Part shown: piece by piece, positions 53,361 through 63,417 of the stretch
Numbering within the stretch: position 1 is the stretch's first letter
Layout: each line of letters opens with the position of its first letter
Notes under the pieces: generated by a model
Database searches by the model: none
What the model was told of the DNA's origin: nothing
Seen by the model: only the letters and a program-made list of their open reading frames with translations
Source of the DNA: an uncultured Oscillospiraceae bacterium
GTDB lineage: Bacteria > Bacillota > Clostridia > Oscillospirales > Oscillospiraceae
DNA: 64,000 nt
Assembly (NCBI GenBank): GCA_947581795.1
Contig: CANPVS010000008.1
Span: 1-64,000, forward strand
Direction of reading: 5' to 3'
Program-made: the position numbers and the translations under genes

Positions 53361-53476
53361 AAGCCTCCCTCTGACGAGGGAGGTGTCTCGGCCATTGGGC
53401 CGAGACGGAGGGAGAGATAGATTCTTCTCTCCCCCAGTCGGCTCCGCCGACAGCCCCCTCGGCTGAGGGGGCCTTT
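53361..53476 (+). repeat. multi-hairpin intergenic repeat, copy 1
   Basis: A 116-base element starting with GCCTCCCTC-tga-CGAGGGAGG. It continues with a variable hairpin (TCTCGGCC / GGCCGAGA), a GGGAGAGA / TCTCTCCC pairing, GTCGGC-tcc-GCCGAC and a closing CCCCCTC / GAGGGGG hairpin before CCTTT. The same element, with other bases in the variable stems, is at 58292-58419 on the other strand. It sits between convergent genes. Confidence 0.85.
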
Positions 53477-53482
53477 ATCAGG

Positions 53483-54322
53483 TTATTCCTGTATGGCCTG
53501 GATGAGGCCGGGCAGGCAGGTCTCGAACTTGACCCCGTACCAGTGCTCCTGCTTATCGGGCATGGTGGCCTTGATGGACTCCACGGTGTAGTCCACCGCG
53601 ATGCGCAGGGCGGCCTCCATGGGCTTCCCCAGCACCACCGCGCCGGCGAGGGCGGAGGTGAAGATGTCGCCGGTGCCGTGGAAGGACACGTCGATGTTCT
53701 CCCGGAAGTACTGGAAGAACCGGTCCTCTTTGGCGTCGTAGGCCACGGCGCCCTGGTAACCCTTGTCGTAGACCACGCCGGTGACCACCGTGAGAGGGCA
53801 GCCGAAGGCGGCCAGGCGCTTCAGAACGCCGTGGATATAGTCTTCGTCATAGCCGGAGGCCACGTAGGGCTCTTTCAGCATATAGGACGCCTCGGTCAGG
53901 TTCGGCACGATCACGTCCGCCATGCCGCACAGCTTTGTCATGCCCGCGGCGTATGTCTCGTCAAAACCGGCGTAGAGCTTGCCGTTGTCGGCGAACACCG
54001 GGTCCACGATCTTTTTCGCCCCGGGGAACAGCCGGAAGTAGTCCGCCACCATGTCGATCATCTCGGTCGTGCCCAGATAGCCGGTGGAGATGCCGTCGAA
54101 GGTGAGGCCCTCCTTCTTCCAGTGGGCCGCGATGGCGGGCAGATCCGCCGCCAGGTCCCGGAAGGTCCAGCCGGTGAAGCCCCCCGTGTGGGTGGACAGC
54201 ACCGCCGTGGGGATGGGGCATACCTCCAGCCCCATGGCCGACATGATGGGGTGGGCCACCGTCAGCGAGCACTTGCCGAAACAGGAGAGGTCCTGAATGG
54301 TCATGATGCGCTTTTGTCTCAT
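53483..54322 (-). CDS. pyridoxamine/pyridoxal kinase
   Basis: Ribokinase-fold vitamin B6 kinase, 279 residues, phosphorylating pyridoxamine/pyridoxal for salvage. It begins with the PdxY/PdxK-like TIQDLSCFGKCSLTVAHPIMSAMGLEVCPIPTAVLSTHTGGF. ATP and catalytic parts are VDPVFADNGKLY, VPNLTEASYML and the anion-hole motif HGTGDIFTSALAGAVVLG with the base aspartate. GGGAGG precedes ATG 54322. Single-gene unit with its own promoter. Confidence 0.93.
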   Translation of the reverse strand: MRQKRIMTIQDLSCFGKCSLTVAHPIMSAMGLEVCPIPTAVLSTHTGGFTGWTFRDLAADLPAIAAHWKKEGLTFDGISTGYLGTTEMIDMVADYFRLFPGAKKIVDPVFADNGKLYAGFDETYAAGMTKLCGMADVIVPNLTEASYMLKEPYVASGYDEDYIHGVLKRLAAFGCPLTVVTGVVYDKGYQGAVAYDAKEDRFFQYFRENIDVSFHGTGDIFTSALAGAVVLGKPMEAALRIAVDYTVESIKATMPDKQEHWYGVKFETCLPGLIQAIQE

Positions 54323-54352
54323 AATAGTCGCCTCCCGCGTTGAAGTATGTAC

Positions 54353-54380
54353 ACTATAACACGAACTGGGTATATAGCAA
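54353..54380 (-). promoter_or_regulatory. promoter of the pyridoxamine kinase
   Basis: On the minus strand TTGCTA, 16 bases, TATAGT, about 30 bases before the start. Moderate match in AT-rich DNA. Confidence 0.5.
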
Positions 54381-54419
54381 TACGCAATTTTGAAATTTTT
54401 TATAATACCAAATTAGGCA

Positions 54420-54452
54420 TAAAAGGCCGCGCGGAGCATCGCTCTGCGCGGT
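54420..54452 (-). terminator. terminator after the phosphoesterase gene
   Basis: On the minus strand GACCGCGCAGAG-cgatg-CTCCGCGCGGCC is followed by TTTTAT. It starts two bases after the stop at 54454. Confidence 0.75.
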
Positions 54453-54453
54453 C

Positions 54454-55050
54454 TCACTGGTCATATTCGATGATACACCGCTCGTAGGCGTTGATGACCA
54501 CCGTGTCCCCGTATTGGCACTTCTGGGGGATGTCCCGGCCGTAGGTGAGGTGGATGTGGCCGTGGATGAAGTACTTGGGCTTGTACTGGTCCAAAAGCTC
54601 GTTGAAACACTCGAAGCCCCGGTGGGGGAGGGTGTCGAAGTCGTTGAGGCCCCGGGCGGGGGCGTGGGTCAGGAGGATATCGAAGCCCTTGTTTTTCCGC
54701 AGCTTCCGCCGCAGGCGGAACAGACGATGGCGCATCTGCTTTTCCGTGTACATGGTGTCGCCGGGCTTATAGCGGTAGGAGCCGCCCAGGCCCAGGATGC
54801 GCACGCCCTTGCACACCACGATGTCGTCGTCGGCGCAGATGCACCCCTCCGGGGGCTTATCTATGTACTGCTCGTCGTGATTGCCCCGGACGTAGACAAG
54901 GGGGCAGTGGGCCATGGTGACGAGAAATTCCAGATAGGCCTTTTTCAGGTCCCCGCAGGCCAGGATCAGGTCGAAGCCGTCCAGGCAGCCGGGGGTATAG
55001 TAGTCGTAGTAGGCGGCGCAGGGCACATCGGATATGGCCAGGATCTTCAT
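54454..55050 (-). CDS. metallophosphoesterase
   Basis: Calcineurin-like phosphoesterase, 198 residues, cytoplasmic. Metal motifs are ISDVPCAAYYD, where the DxH histidine is lost or displaced, CGDLKKAYLEF, VRGNHDEQYID, LTHAPARGLNDFD and FIHGHIHLTYG. The first motif is thus atypical while the rest is canonical. Substrate unknown. It overlaps the BMP-domain gene by four bases and is therefore its operon partner. Confidence 0.87.
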   Translation of the reverse strand: MKILAISDVPCAAYYDYYTPGCLDGFDLILACGDLKKAYLEFLVTMAHCPLVYVRGNHDEQYIDKPPEGCICADDDIVVCKGVRILGLGGSYRYKPGDTMYTEKQMRHRLFRLRRKLRKNKGFDILLTHAPARGLNDFDTLPHRGFECFNELLDQYKPKYFIHGHIHLTYGRDIPQKCQYGDTVVINAYERCIIEYDQ

Positions 55051-56975
55051 GCCTCGTCCTCCCGGTGAGTCATTATCCCGGCGATGCCAACGGTCGCTTT
55101 GCCCACGTCGGTCAGGTCCTCGTAGGCGGGGATGGAACCACGGACGTTCTCATTGAGCCAGGTCATGTCGATGATCTGCTCCGGAGTGAGGGCCCCGTCC
55201 CTGTCCACGATCCGGGCGCCGTGCTGGTCATAGAGAGGACCCCGGAAGGGGTCGCACAGGCCCGCCCGCAGCGTGCGCTCCAAAAGGCCCGCCAGCTTTC
55301 TCGTGGCGGCGGGGAGCTTATCCGAGTAACGCATTTCCACCACCCCGGCGCTCATGCCCCAGTAGTAGTTGAGGGCCTTGGGGCTCTCGCTGGACTCGGC
55401 CTGGAAGCTCCTGTCCTGGATGCGCCGCAGGAGGGACTCGTAGTACACGCCCCACTGCCACACGGGCATGGCCAGGTTGGTCTGCCCCGCGTCGGAGATG
55501 ATGGAAAGGCCAAAGGGGGCGTGGCCTTCGTCGGCCAGCCGCGCCAGGTCCTGGGAGGAGATGAGGCGGATGCCCCGGTCTGTGAGGCGTTTGGTGGCGG
55601 CCTCCACGCCGCCCACGCCGGACCACTCCAGGTATACCTTGGCACGGGGATTGGAGCTGGAGGCCCCCAGGGCGAAGGCGTTGATGCCTGCCACCTGGCC
55701 GTAGATGGGGTAGTCGCACACGTAGCCCACGTCGTTCTCTCCGGCGAGGGAGCCGGCGATGGCCCCGGCGATGAACTTGGCCTCATACATCCGGGCGTAG
55801 TAGGTGCGGATATAGCGGTGGGACTGGTTGAGGGAGCAGTTGAGGATGACGGTCTTGGGGTGGTCCACCGCCGCCCGGAGGCTGGCGGGCATGAGCCGGG
55901 GGGAGGTGGTGAACAGGACGGAGCAGCCGTCCCGGATGGCCAGCTCGATGACCTCCCGGGGATCCGCGTCCAGGGCGTTGAAATAGGCCGCCGTCTCGAT
56001 GCGGCCGCCGAAGACCCGCTGGACGTGCTCCCGGCCCAGCTCGTGGCCGTAGGTCCAGCCGGAAAGGGCCGGGTTCTTGTCGTGGATGAAGCCCACCTTC
56101 AGCTTCTTGGGCTCCGCCTTGGGCAGGACCTTGGAGAGGATGCTCTCGGGCTTTTCCTCTTCCGGATCCAGCTTCACGGCGATGGGCTCCCGCTCCTGCA
56201 GGAGAGCGATCTCCTCCCACATCTGGCCCACGGCCTTGTTGAGGTCCGTCTGGCTGGTCCCACGCAGGCTCTGGTAGCCGTACAGCTCCATATACGCCAG
56301 CATGGCGTCGCCCACGGTGATGGCCAGCTTCTCCCCGCCGTTGGCGTTGAAGGCCTGGCGGAAGAAGAAATAGGACGCGTGGAACCGGGACCGGTCCTCG
56401 TCGGTCCAGACCTGGTTCGGGCTCTTGCCCAGAAGCTGCTGGAGCCGGACGTAGCCGCCCGGCCGGGAGAATTCGATATAGTTGACCTTCGCGGCCCGGT
56501 AGAACTCCACGAACTCGAAGTAGAGGGCCGCCTCCCGGTTCTCCCGGTCCGCGGGCATGATGCGGGTGACCCGGGCCTCCACGGCGTCCGCGTCGAAGAA
56601 CTTCAGGACGCTGACCCGCTTGTTGCCCTCCTCGATGTAGAACCGGTTCATGTACTCCCAAGCCTTCACCGGCTCCCGGATGCCCTCCTCCAGATGGGCC
56701 TGGCAGAGGTTCTGCCACTTGGCGGCGAACTCCGAGCCCTCGTCCATGAGGGGCATGAAGTTGCGGGCGAAGGCGTTGGTGCGCCCGGCGGTGCGGGTGC
56801 CCACCACGAACTCCAAAGGGACGGACACCAGTCCCAGGTCGATGCCGCCGGAGAACTGTTCTCCGCTGAGGAACGCGTCCAGGGCCGGCGGATAGGGGTA
56901 TTCGCCCGCCGCGGTGCAGCGGCGGAACTCTTTTTGGGCCAGCTTCAGCGCTTCGGCATATTCAGCAGTCAGCAC
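55047..56975 (-). CDS. cytoplasmic BMP-domain protein with ParB-like N-terminal region
   Basis: A 642-residue protein joining an unusual N-terminal region to a BMP (Med/BmpA) ligand-binding domain. No signal peptide is present. Residues about 1-280 contain NRFYIEEGNKRVSVLKFFDADAVEARVTRIMP, which resembles the ParB/sulfiredoxin fold, followed by helical segments. Residues about 290-560 are BMP-like (KLKVGFIHDKNPALSGWTYGHELGREHVQ, DGCSVLFTTSPRLM, EAKFIAGAIAGSLAGENDVGYVCDYPIYG). GTG 56975 is chosen because AAAGGAG lies eight bases upstream; ATG 56993 and 57002 are alternatives without good sites. It may sense nucleosides inside the cell. It is coupled to a phosphoesterase gene. Confidence 0.75.
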   Translation of the reverse strand: MLTAEYAEALKLAQKEFRRCTAAGEYPYPPALDAFLSGEQFSGGIDLGLVSVPLEFVVGTRTAGRTNAFARNFMPLMDEGSEFAAKWQNLCQAHLEEGIREPVKAWEYMNRFYIEEGNKRVSVLKFFDADAVEARVTRIMPADRENREAALYFEFVEFYRAAKVNYIEFSRPGGYVRLQQLLGKSPNQVWTDEDRSRFHASYFFFRQAFNANGGEKLAITVGDAMLAYMELYGYQSLRGTSQTDLNKAVGQMWEEIALLQEREPIAVKLDPEEEKPESILSKVLPKAEPKKLKVGFIHDKNPALSGWTYGHELGREHVQRVFGGRIETAAYFNALDADPREVIELAIRDGCSVLFTTSPRLMPASLRAAVDHPKTVILNCSLNQSHRYIRTYYARMYEAKFIAGAIAGSLAGENDVGYVCDYPIYGQVAGINAFALGASSSNPRAKVYLEWSGVGGVEAATKRLTDRGIRLISSQDLARLADEGHAPFGLSIISDAGQTNLAMPVWQWGVYYESLLRRIQDRSFQAESSESPKALNYYWGMSAGVVEMRYSDKLPAATRKLAGLLERTLRAGLCDPFRGPLYDQHGARIVDRDGALTPEQIIDMTWLNENVRGSIPAYEDLTDVGKATVGIAGIMTHREDEA

Positions 56976-57023
56976 GGCGGGAGCTCCTTTCATAAAGGTC
57001 ATTGGTCATTCGTTGGAACAGTC

Positions 57024-57116
57024 ATGCCATGTCGTGCGGTTCCGGCGTCAGCCGGGAGCACGACCGGCATTTTAAGGTAATAAGGTAGAATACCGCTCGC
57101 AGGCGGTATTTTACCG
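57024..57116. repeat. two-hairpin element similar to 22181-22256
   Basis: The first imperfect hairpin pairs 57024-57046 with 57051-57070 (ATGCC, TCGTGC, CCGGC against GCCGG, GCACGA, GGCAT). The second is GGTAGAATACCGC / GCGGTATTTTACC (57084-57116). Its first part matches 22182-22234. It fills most of the 278-base gap before the membrane-protein gene. Confidence 0.6.
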
Positions 57117-57179
57117 TATTTGTAGCCAAGGTACAAGGGGGAATATACCCAAAAAGCGGTATGTGTACCTATTTGCCTC

Positions 57180-57231
57180 TTGACAAGTGTGCGTGGCGGT
57201 GCTATATTGTGAACACTCTAAAATATAGAGT
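57180..57231 (+). promoter_or_regulatory. promoter with downstream dyad
   Basis: TTGACA (57180-57185), 17 bases, TATATT (57203-57208). The dyad ACTCTA-aaata-TAGAGT (57215-57231) lies over the expected start of transcription, a candidate operator for the winged-helix regulator encoded in the same operon. Confidence 0.7.
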
Positions 57232-57253
57232 ATTCCTGAAAGGAGAGTATACT

Positions 57254-57982
57254 ATGGACGAACGGCTTTCCTCCGCCAGGGAGGACCTTTCCCTCATCCG
57301 CTCCATGCTGGCCCAGACCATGACGGGACTTCGGGAGCTGGCGGGGTTCTTCACCGCTTACGGCTGGATATGGCTGGGCTACGGGGTCGCCGTCACGGCG
57401 GTGAACGCGGTGACGGCGGTGCTGTACGTCATGGGGACGCCCGAGTACCGGCTGGGGTATCATATCTCGCTCCTGAAAGGGCCGCTGCTGCTGTGCCTCT
57501 ATGGCGGGCTGGGCGTCACCTTTTTCCGCTGGCGCGGCCGCGCCCGGCGGGAGGGCCTCAACGCCCTGGCCCGGAAGCTGCTGGACGTGTGGGGCGTGTG
57601 CCTGGGGGTATTCGTGTGCGTGAGCCTGTTCAGCGACGTGGTGGTGGCGATGATGAACTATGTGTTCGTGACGGACTCGTCGGTGATATCCGGGAGCGTA
57701 TATGTGTCCCGGGTGCTGTGGTGCCTGTTCCCCGCGCTGCCGCTGCTGTTGACGGCGGCGTTCGCGGAAAACAGGGGCATGCTTATCCTGGGCCTCGCGG
57801 CCTTCGCCTTCGGCCTCGCGCGGATGGCCATGCCCTTCCAGTGGCTGAGCATCGGTATCGAACGGCTGGGCCAGCTCCTATGGGCGGTCCCGGTGTGGCT
57901 GATCTTGCAGGGCTTTCCCGGACTGCTCCTGCTGGCCTTCGGATATCTCTTGAAAAAGGACAAGGCCCATGGAGCTGCATGA
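57254..57982 (+). CDS. membrane protein of unknown function
   Basis: Membrane protein of 242 residues with six predicted segments, among them FFTAYGWIWLGYGVAVTAVNAVTAVLYVM, LLLCLYGGLGVTFF, VWGVCLGVFVCVSLFSDVVVAMM, LFPALPLLLTAAFA and GFPGLLLLAFGYLL. The N-terminal 40 residues are soluble and helical. No known family is recognised. AAAGGAG precedes ATG 57254. The regulator gene overlaps its last 14 bases. Such membrane protein plus small regulator pairs occur widely in Clostridia, but the role is unknown. Confidence 0.75.
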   Translation: MDERLSSAREDLSLIRSMLAQTMTGLRELAGFFTAYGWIWLGYGVAVTAVNAVTAVLYVMGTPEYRLGYHISLLKGPLLLCLYGGLGVTFFRWRGRARREGLNALARKLLDVWGVCLGVFVCVSLFSDVVVAMMNYVFVTDSSVISGSVYVSRVLWCLFPALPLLLTAAFAENRGMLILGLAAFAFGLARMAMPFQWLSIGIERLGQLLWAVPVWLILQGFPGLLLLAFGYLLKKDKAHGAA

Positions 57983-58265
57983 GATACCGGCGGCGTTCCA
58001 GTCCAAGCTGCGGCTGGGAGCCGTGGCGGCGCTGATGGCGGGGCCGAGGGATTTCACCACCCTGCAAAAGCTCACGGCCGCCACCGCCGGGAACCTGGGC
58101 AAACAGCTAGAGACGCTGGAGTCGGAGGGGTATATCGCCAGCCGGAAGGAATTTCTCTCCCGGCGGCCCCGGACTACCTATGAGCTGACGGACCTGGGCC
58201 GGGAGACCTTTTTGGCCTACGTGAAGCTCCTGGAGAGCATCGTGTCCGGGACCGGCGATAACTGA
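57969..58265 (+). CDS. winged-helix transcriptional regulator
   Basis: Small DNA-binding protein of 98 residues, MarR/PadR-like (HTH_34 type). The recognition part is DFTTLQKLTAATAGNLGKQLETLESEGYIASRKEFLSRRPRTTYELTDLGRETF, the typical helix-turn-helix plus wing. No effector domain. It overlaps the preceding membrane-protein gene by 14 bases and probably controls their shared promoter through the dyad at 57215-57231. Confidence 0.88.
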   Translation: MELHEIPAAFQSKLRLGAVAALMAGPRDFTTLQKLTAATAGNLGKQLETLESEGYIASRKEFLSRRPRTTYELTDLGRETFLAYVKLLESIVSGTGDN

Positions 58266-58291
58266 GACTATCCATATCCATGAACAGAGAC

Positions 58292-58419
58292 AAAAAAGGC
58301 CCCCTCTGACGAGGGGGCTGTCGCCGCTGAAAGCGGTGACTGGGGGAGAGAAATGAATAATATCTCTCCCTCCGTCACGGCTTCGCCGTGCCACCTCCCT
58401 CGTCAGAGGGAGGCTTTTT
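58292..58419 (-). repeat. multi-hairpin intergenic repeat, copy 2
   Basis: A 128-base copy of the element at 53361-53476, in the opposite orientation. On the minus strand it starts GCCTCCCTC-tga-CGAGGGAGG. The variable hairpin is CACGG-cgaa-CCGTG, the fourth is GTCACCGC / GCGGCGAC, and it ends CCCCCTCGTCAGAGGGGG-CC-TTTTTT. The stems differ from copy 1 but still pair. It lies between convergent genes and can act as a two-way terminator. Confidence 0.85.
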
Positions 58420-58431
58420 CATATTGTATGC

Positions 58432-59909
58432 TTATATCATGCTCAGATAGAGCTGGCCGTACTCATACGCCCAATTGTCGCAGGAGTAGTCCACGGCCAT
58501 GGCGTTCTTGATGAGGCCGTTCATGGCCTCCTTGTTCCCGTAGACCCACAGGGCGCGGCGCACCGCGTCGGCCATGTCGTAGCCGTCCATGCGGGCGAAG
58601 GTAATGCCGGTGCCCTCGCCGGTGTACTGGTTGTAGGGCTGCACCGTGTCCCGCAGGCCGCCGGTCTCCCGGACGATGGGGAGGGTGCCGTAGGCCATGG
58701 CGATGAGCTGGGAGATGCCGCAGGGCTCAAACCGGGAGGGCATCAGGAAGAAGTCGCACCCGGCGTAGATGTGGTGGCTCAAATCGTCGTCGTAGCCGAT
58801 CCAGGCGCAGGCCCGGCCGGGGTGGCGCTCCTCCAGGCCCCGGAGCCAGGACTCATACTTCTTGCTGCCGTCGCCCAGAAGGATGAAGGCGCAGTCGTTG
58901 TCCCAGAGGATCTGGTCCATGGCCGCCATGACCAGCTCCAGGCCCTTCTGCTCGGCCAGGCGGGTGACCATGCCGATGAGGGGCCGCCCCGGGACCACCT
59001 CCAGGCCGGTCTCCTCCATGAGGGCCAGCTTGCAGGCCTTCTTGCCGCTCATTTTGGAGCGGGTGTAGTTGGCGGGGATACGCTTGTCCGTGCCGGGGTT
59101 CCAAACCGCTTTGTCGATACCATTGACGATGCCGTCCACGTCGCCCCGGAGGCTCAGCACCGGGTCCAGGCCCTCGCCGTACTCCCAGGTGCAAATCTCC
59201 CGGGCGTAGGAGGGGCTCACGGTGTTGACCCGGTCCGCCATGACGCAGCCGGCTTTCAAAAAGTCCGCCATGCCGTAGCGCTCCATGAGGCCCAGGCACC
59301 CATCGGGGATGGAGAGGAAGTCCTGCACGAAGTCGAACTGGCAAAGGCCCTGGTAGGCGATGTTGTGGATGGTGAGGAGCGTCCGGGTGCCGCCCATCTC
59401 CGAGTCCACATACTGGGTCTTCAGAAGCAGGGGCAGCATGCCCACATGCCAGTCGTTGCAGTGGATGATGTCGGGGATGAACTGGAGCCTGAACAGCGCC
59501 TCGATCACGGCCCGGGTGAAGTAGGCGTACTGCTCGCCCTCCCGGTCGGGCATGTAGATGGGCCCGCCGAAGTATTCTTCGTTCTCGATGAGCCAGATGG
59601 TGACCCCGTCCAGCTCCAGCTTGTTCACGCCCACGAACTTGGTCCGCCAGCCCAGGGAGACATAGAAGCTGAACAGGTATTCCACCCGGTCGCCGTACTT
59701 CTCCTTGATGATGCGGTGGTAGGGGATCATGACCCGTGCGTCGAAGCCCAGCTTATTGAGGTACTTGGGCAGGGTGCCCACCACGTCGGCCAGGCCGCCG
59801 GTCTTGGCCAGAGGGGCGCACTCGGAAGCGGTGAGAAGGATGCGGGCCGGGCGGTCCAGTCCCTTTTCCGCCGCCATGGCGGCTAGCTGGTCCCTGATCT
59901 CTTTGACAG

Positions 59910-59913
<4 letters not shown>
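58432..59913 (-). CDS. glgA: glycogen synthase
   Basis: ADP-glucose-dependent GT5 glycogen synthase, 493 residues. The ADP-glucose motif KTGGLADVV is near residue 40. CNDWHVGMLPLLL, LTIHNIAYQG and NTVSPSYAREI follow, and the C-terminal half has the catalytic FFLMPSRFEPCGISQLIAMAYGTLPIVRETGGLRDTV. A 20-residue N-terminal extension precedes the usual start. It overlaps glgB by four bases. glgC is not in the window. Confidence 0.96.
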
Positions 59914-61769
<1,856 letters not shown>

Positions 61770-61812
61770 GGCGTTTCCCCCTGATGGTGTTTTGGCAGAT
61801 ATGTCTAGCTAT

Positions 61813-61841
61813 ATCATATACCATCCGGGGATTTTTTTCAA
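61813..61841 (-). promoter_or_regulatory. promoter of the glgBA operon
   Basis: On the minus strand TTGAAA, 17 bases, TATGAT, about 44 bases before the glgB start. Confidence 0.65.
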
Positions 61842-61886
61842 TAATTGACAATAAGCTTTTGATATAATAAAATGAAAAATGTTCCT

Positions 61887-62489
61887 TTACAGGGGAAAAA
61901 TGTCCGCGGCGGACACCTCAAAGGCCAGCCGCTCCTCCGCCCGGCCGTCGATGACCTTGGTGTAAGTCCGGCTCTGGAGCCGGCCCCGGACGGACAGCTT
62001 ATCCCCCACGGCGCACTGGGCGATGTCCCGGGCCTGCTGGCCCCAGGCGATGACGGGTATGTAATCGCTGCGCCGGTAGCGCCTCGCCACGGCCAGGATG
62101 AGGTCGCAGATCTCCCGGCCCATGGGCGTGACCCGCAGGATGGGCGGCTTGCACAGATTCCCGGTGAGGGCGATGTGGTTCTCGTCTGCGCCGCCGGGGC
62201 CCAGTTCCCTTGCCAGGACCGTGAGCACCAGGCGGTTGCCCACGCCGCTTTTGTTGTTGAACGACCGCAGCTCCCCTGTGACGCGCAGGGGCCCCGCTTC
62301 GGTCATGTCATAGTCGGGCAGCATGCTCTCCCGCAGGACGATGTTCACCGTGTCCGGCGTGCCGCTGAGGCGGCAGGTGGTCAGGGGGAACGTGTAGAAC
62401 CGGATGCCCCGGCTCTCGTGGGAATAGCGGGGGAGGGCGGCCGCCGTGCCGCACAGCTCCGCCCGGTTGGCGGCGAATACCTCGTCCAT
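61887..62489 (-). CDS. single-stranded DNA-binding protein-like, two OB folds
   Basis: A 200-residue protein with two OB-type segments. Residues 1-95 (ELCGTAAALPRYSHESRGIRFYTFPL, GPLRVTGELRSFNNKSG) and 100-200 (NHIALTGNLCKPPILRVTPMGREICDLILAVARRY, SDYIPVIAWGQQARDIAQCAVGDKLSVRGRLQSRTYT) each resemble an SSB/PriB fold. The second is closest to SSB. There is no acidic C-terminal SSB tail; it ends in SAADIFPL. ATG 62489 follows GAGGTG. It may be an accessory SSB paralogue rather than the housekeeping one. Confidence 0.8.
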   Translation of the reverse strand: MDEVFAANRAELCGTAAALPRYSHESRGIRFYTFPLTTCRLSGTPDTVNIVLRESMLPDYDMTEAGPLRVTGELRSFNNKSGVGNRLVLTVLARELGPGGADENHIALTGNLCKPPILRVTPMGREICDLILAVARRYRRSDYIPVIAWGQQARDIAQCAVGDKLSVRGRLQSRTYTKVIDGRAEERLAFEVSAADIFPL

Positions 62490-62551
62490 AGCCGGCACCT
62501 CACAAGCGTTGATATTCCAGCTTATGAGGGCCCGTGGGCGGATATGATATC

Positions 62552-62581
62552 AAAAAAATACGCGGGACCATCCTGTCCCGC
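62552..62581 (-). other. hairpin with a minus-strand T tract
   Basis: GCGGGAC / GTCCCGC is followed on the minus strand by GTATTTTTTTG, the form of a terminator pointing from deoC toward the SSB-like gene. On the plus strand it sits just before the deoC ribosome binding site with no T run. Confidence 0.5.
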
Positions 62582-62597
62582 CTGAGGAGGTAGACCC

Positions 62598-63356
62598 ATG
62601 GAACTGAGAGAGATCCTGAGCCGCTGCGACCACACCCTTCTGAAGCCCGAGTGCACCATGCAGCAGATACGCGACCTGTGCGACGAGGGCATCCGCTATG
62701 GCTGCGCCAGCGTGTGCATCCCGCCCAGTCATGTGGCCGGGGCCAAGCGCTATGTGGGCGCCCGGCTGCCCATCTGCACGGTCATCGGCTTCCCCAACGG
62801 CTACGAGACCTCTGCCATCAAGGCCGCCGAGGCCAAGGACGCCATCGCCAACGGCGCGGCGGAGATCGACATGGTGGTGAACCTGGGCATGGTGAAAGAC
62901 GGCTGCTGGGACGACGTGATGCGGGACATCCTGGCCGTCCGGGACGCCACGGCGGGCCATATCCTGAAGGTCATCATCGAGACCTGCCTGCTCACCCAGG
63001 ACGAGAAGATCAAACTCTGCGAGATCGTCTCCTCCTCCGGGGCGGACTACATCAAGACCTCCACCGGCTTTTCCACCGGCGGGGCCACCCGGGAGGACGT
63101 GAAGCTTCTGCGGGACAACTGCGGCCCCCACGTGAAGGTGAAGGCCGCCGGCGGCATCGCCACATTGCAGGACGCGGAGGACATGATCAAGCTGGGCGCG
63201 GACCGGCTGGGCACCAGCCGCATCGTGAAGCTGGCCATCCAGCTGGAGAAGGACGCCGCCAATGCGCCAGCCGAGGCCGCACCTGTGGAGACGCCCGCCC
63301 CCGAGGCGGAAGCGCCCGCGGCGGAGGAAAAGCCCTCCGAACCCCAGGAATACTAA
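62598..63356 (+). CDS. deoC: deoxyribose-phosphate aldolase
   Basis: Class I aldolase, 252 residues, splitting 2-deoxyribose-5-phosphate into glyceraldehyde-3-phosphate and acetaldehyde. The Schiff-base lysine is K153 in DYIKTSTGF, the second lysine is K182 in VKVKAAGGI, and D91 lies in EIDMVVNLG. The family domain ends near residue 222. A 30-residue tail rich in Ala, Pro and Glu (from NAPAEAAPVETP to PQEY) is added and is probably disordered. AGGAGG precedes ATG 62598. It would use deoxyribose from imported deoxynucleosides. Confidence 0.95.
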   Translation: MELREILSRCDHTLLKPECTMQQIRDLCDEGIRYGCASVCIPPSHVAGAKRYVGARLPICTVIGFPNGYETSAIKAAEAKDAIANGAAEIDMVVNLGMVKDGCWDDVMRDILAVRDATAGHILKVIIETCLLTQDEKIKLCEIVSSSGADYIKTSTGFSTGGATREDVKLLRDNCGPHVKVKAAGGIATLQDAEDMIKLGADRLGTSRIVKLAIQLEKDAANAPAEAAPVETPAPEAEAPAAEEKPSEPQEY

Positions 63357-63377
63357 TAGACGGAAATTAACAGAATC

Positions 63378-63401
63378 CGGCCCCCTCGTCAGAGGGAGCC
63401 A
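63378..63401 (+). repeat. fragment of the multi-hairpin repeat
   Basis: CGGCCCCCTCGTCAGAGGGAGCC matches the terminal hairpin of the elements at 53.4 and 58.3 kb. The rest of the element is missing. Confidence 0.6.
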
Positions 63402-63417
63402 TCAACGCTAAAGGGGT

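Noticed and set aside
61845-61873. Plus-strand promoter TTGACA-N17-TAAAAT
   Set aside because: It points into the 3' end of a minus-strand gene with no plus-strand gene ahead. AT-rich sequence beside the real glgB promoter explains it better.
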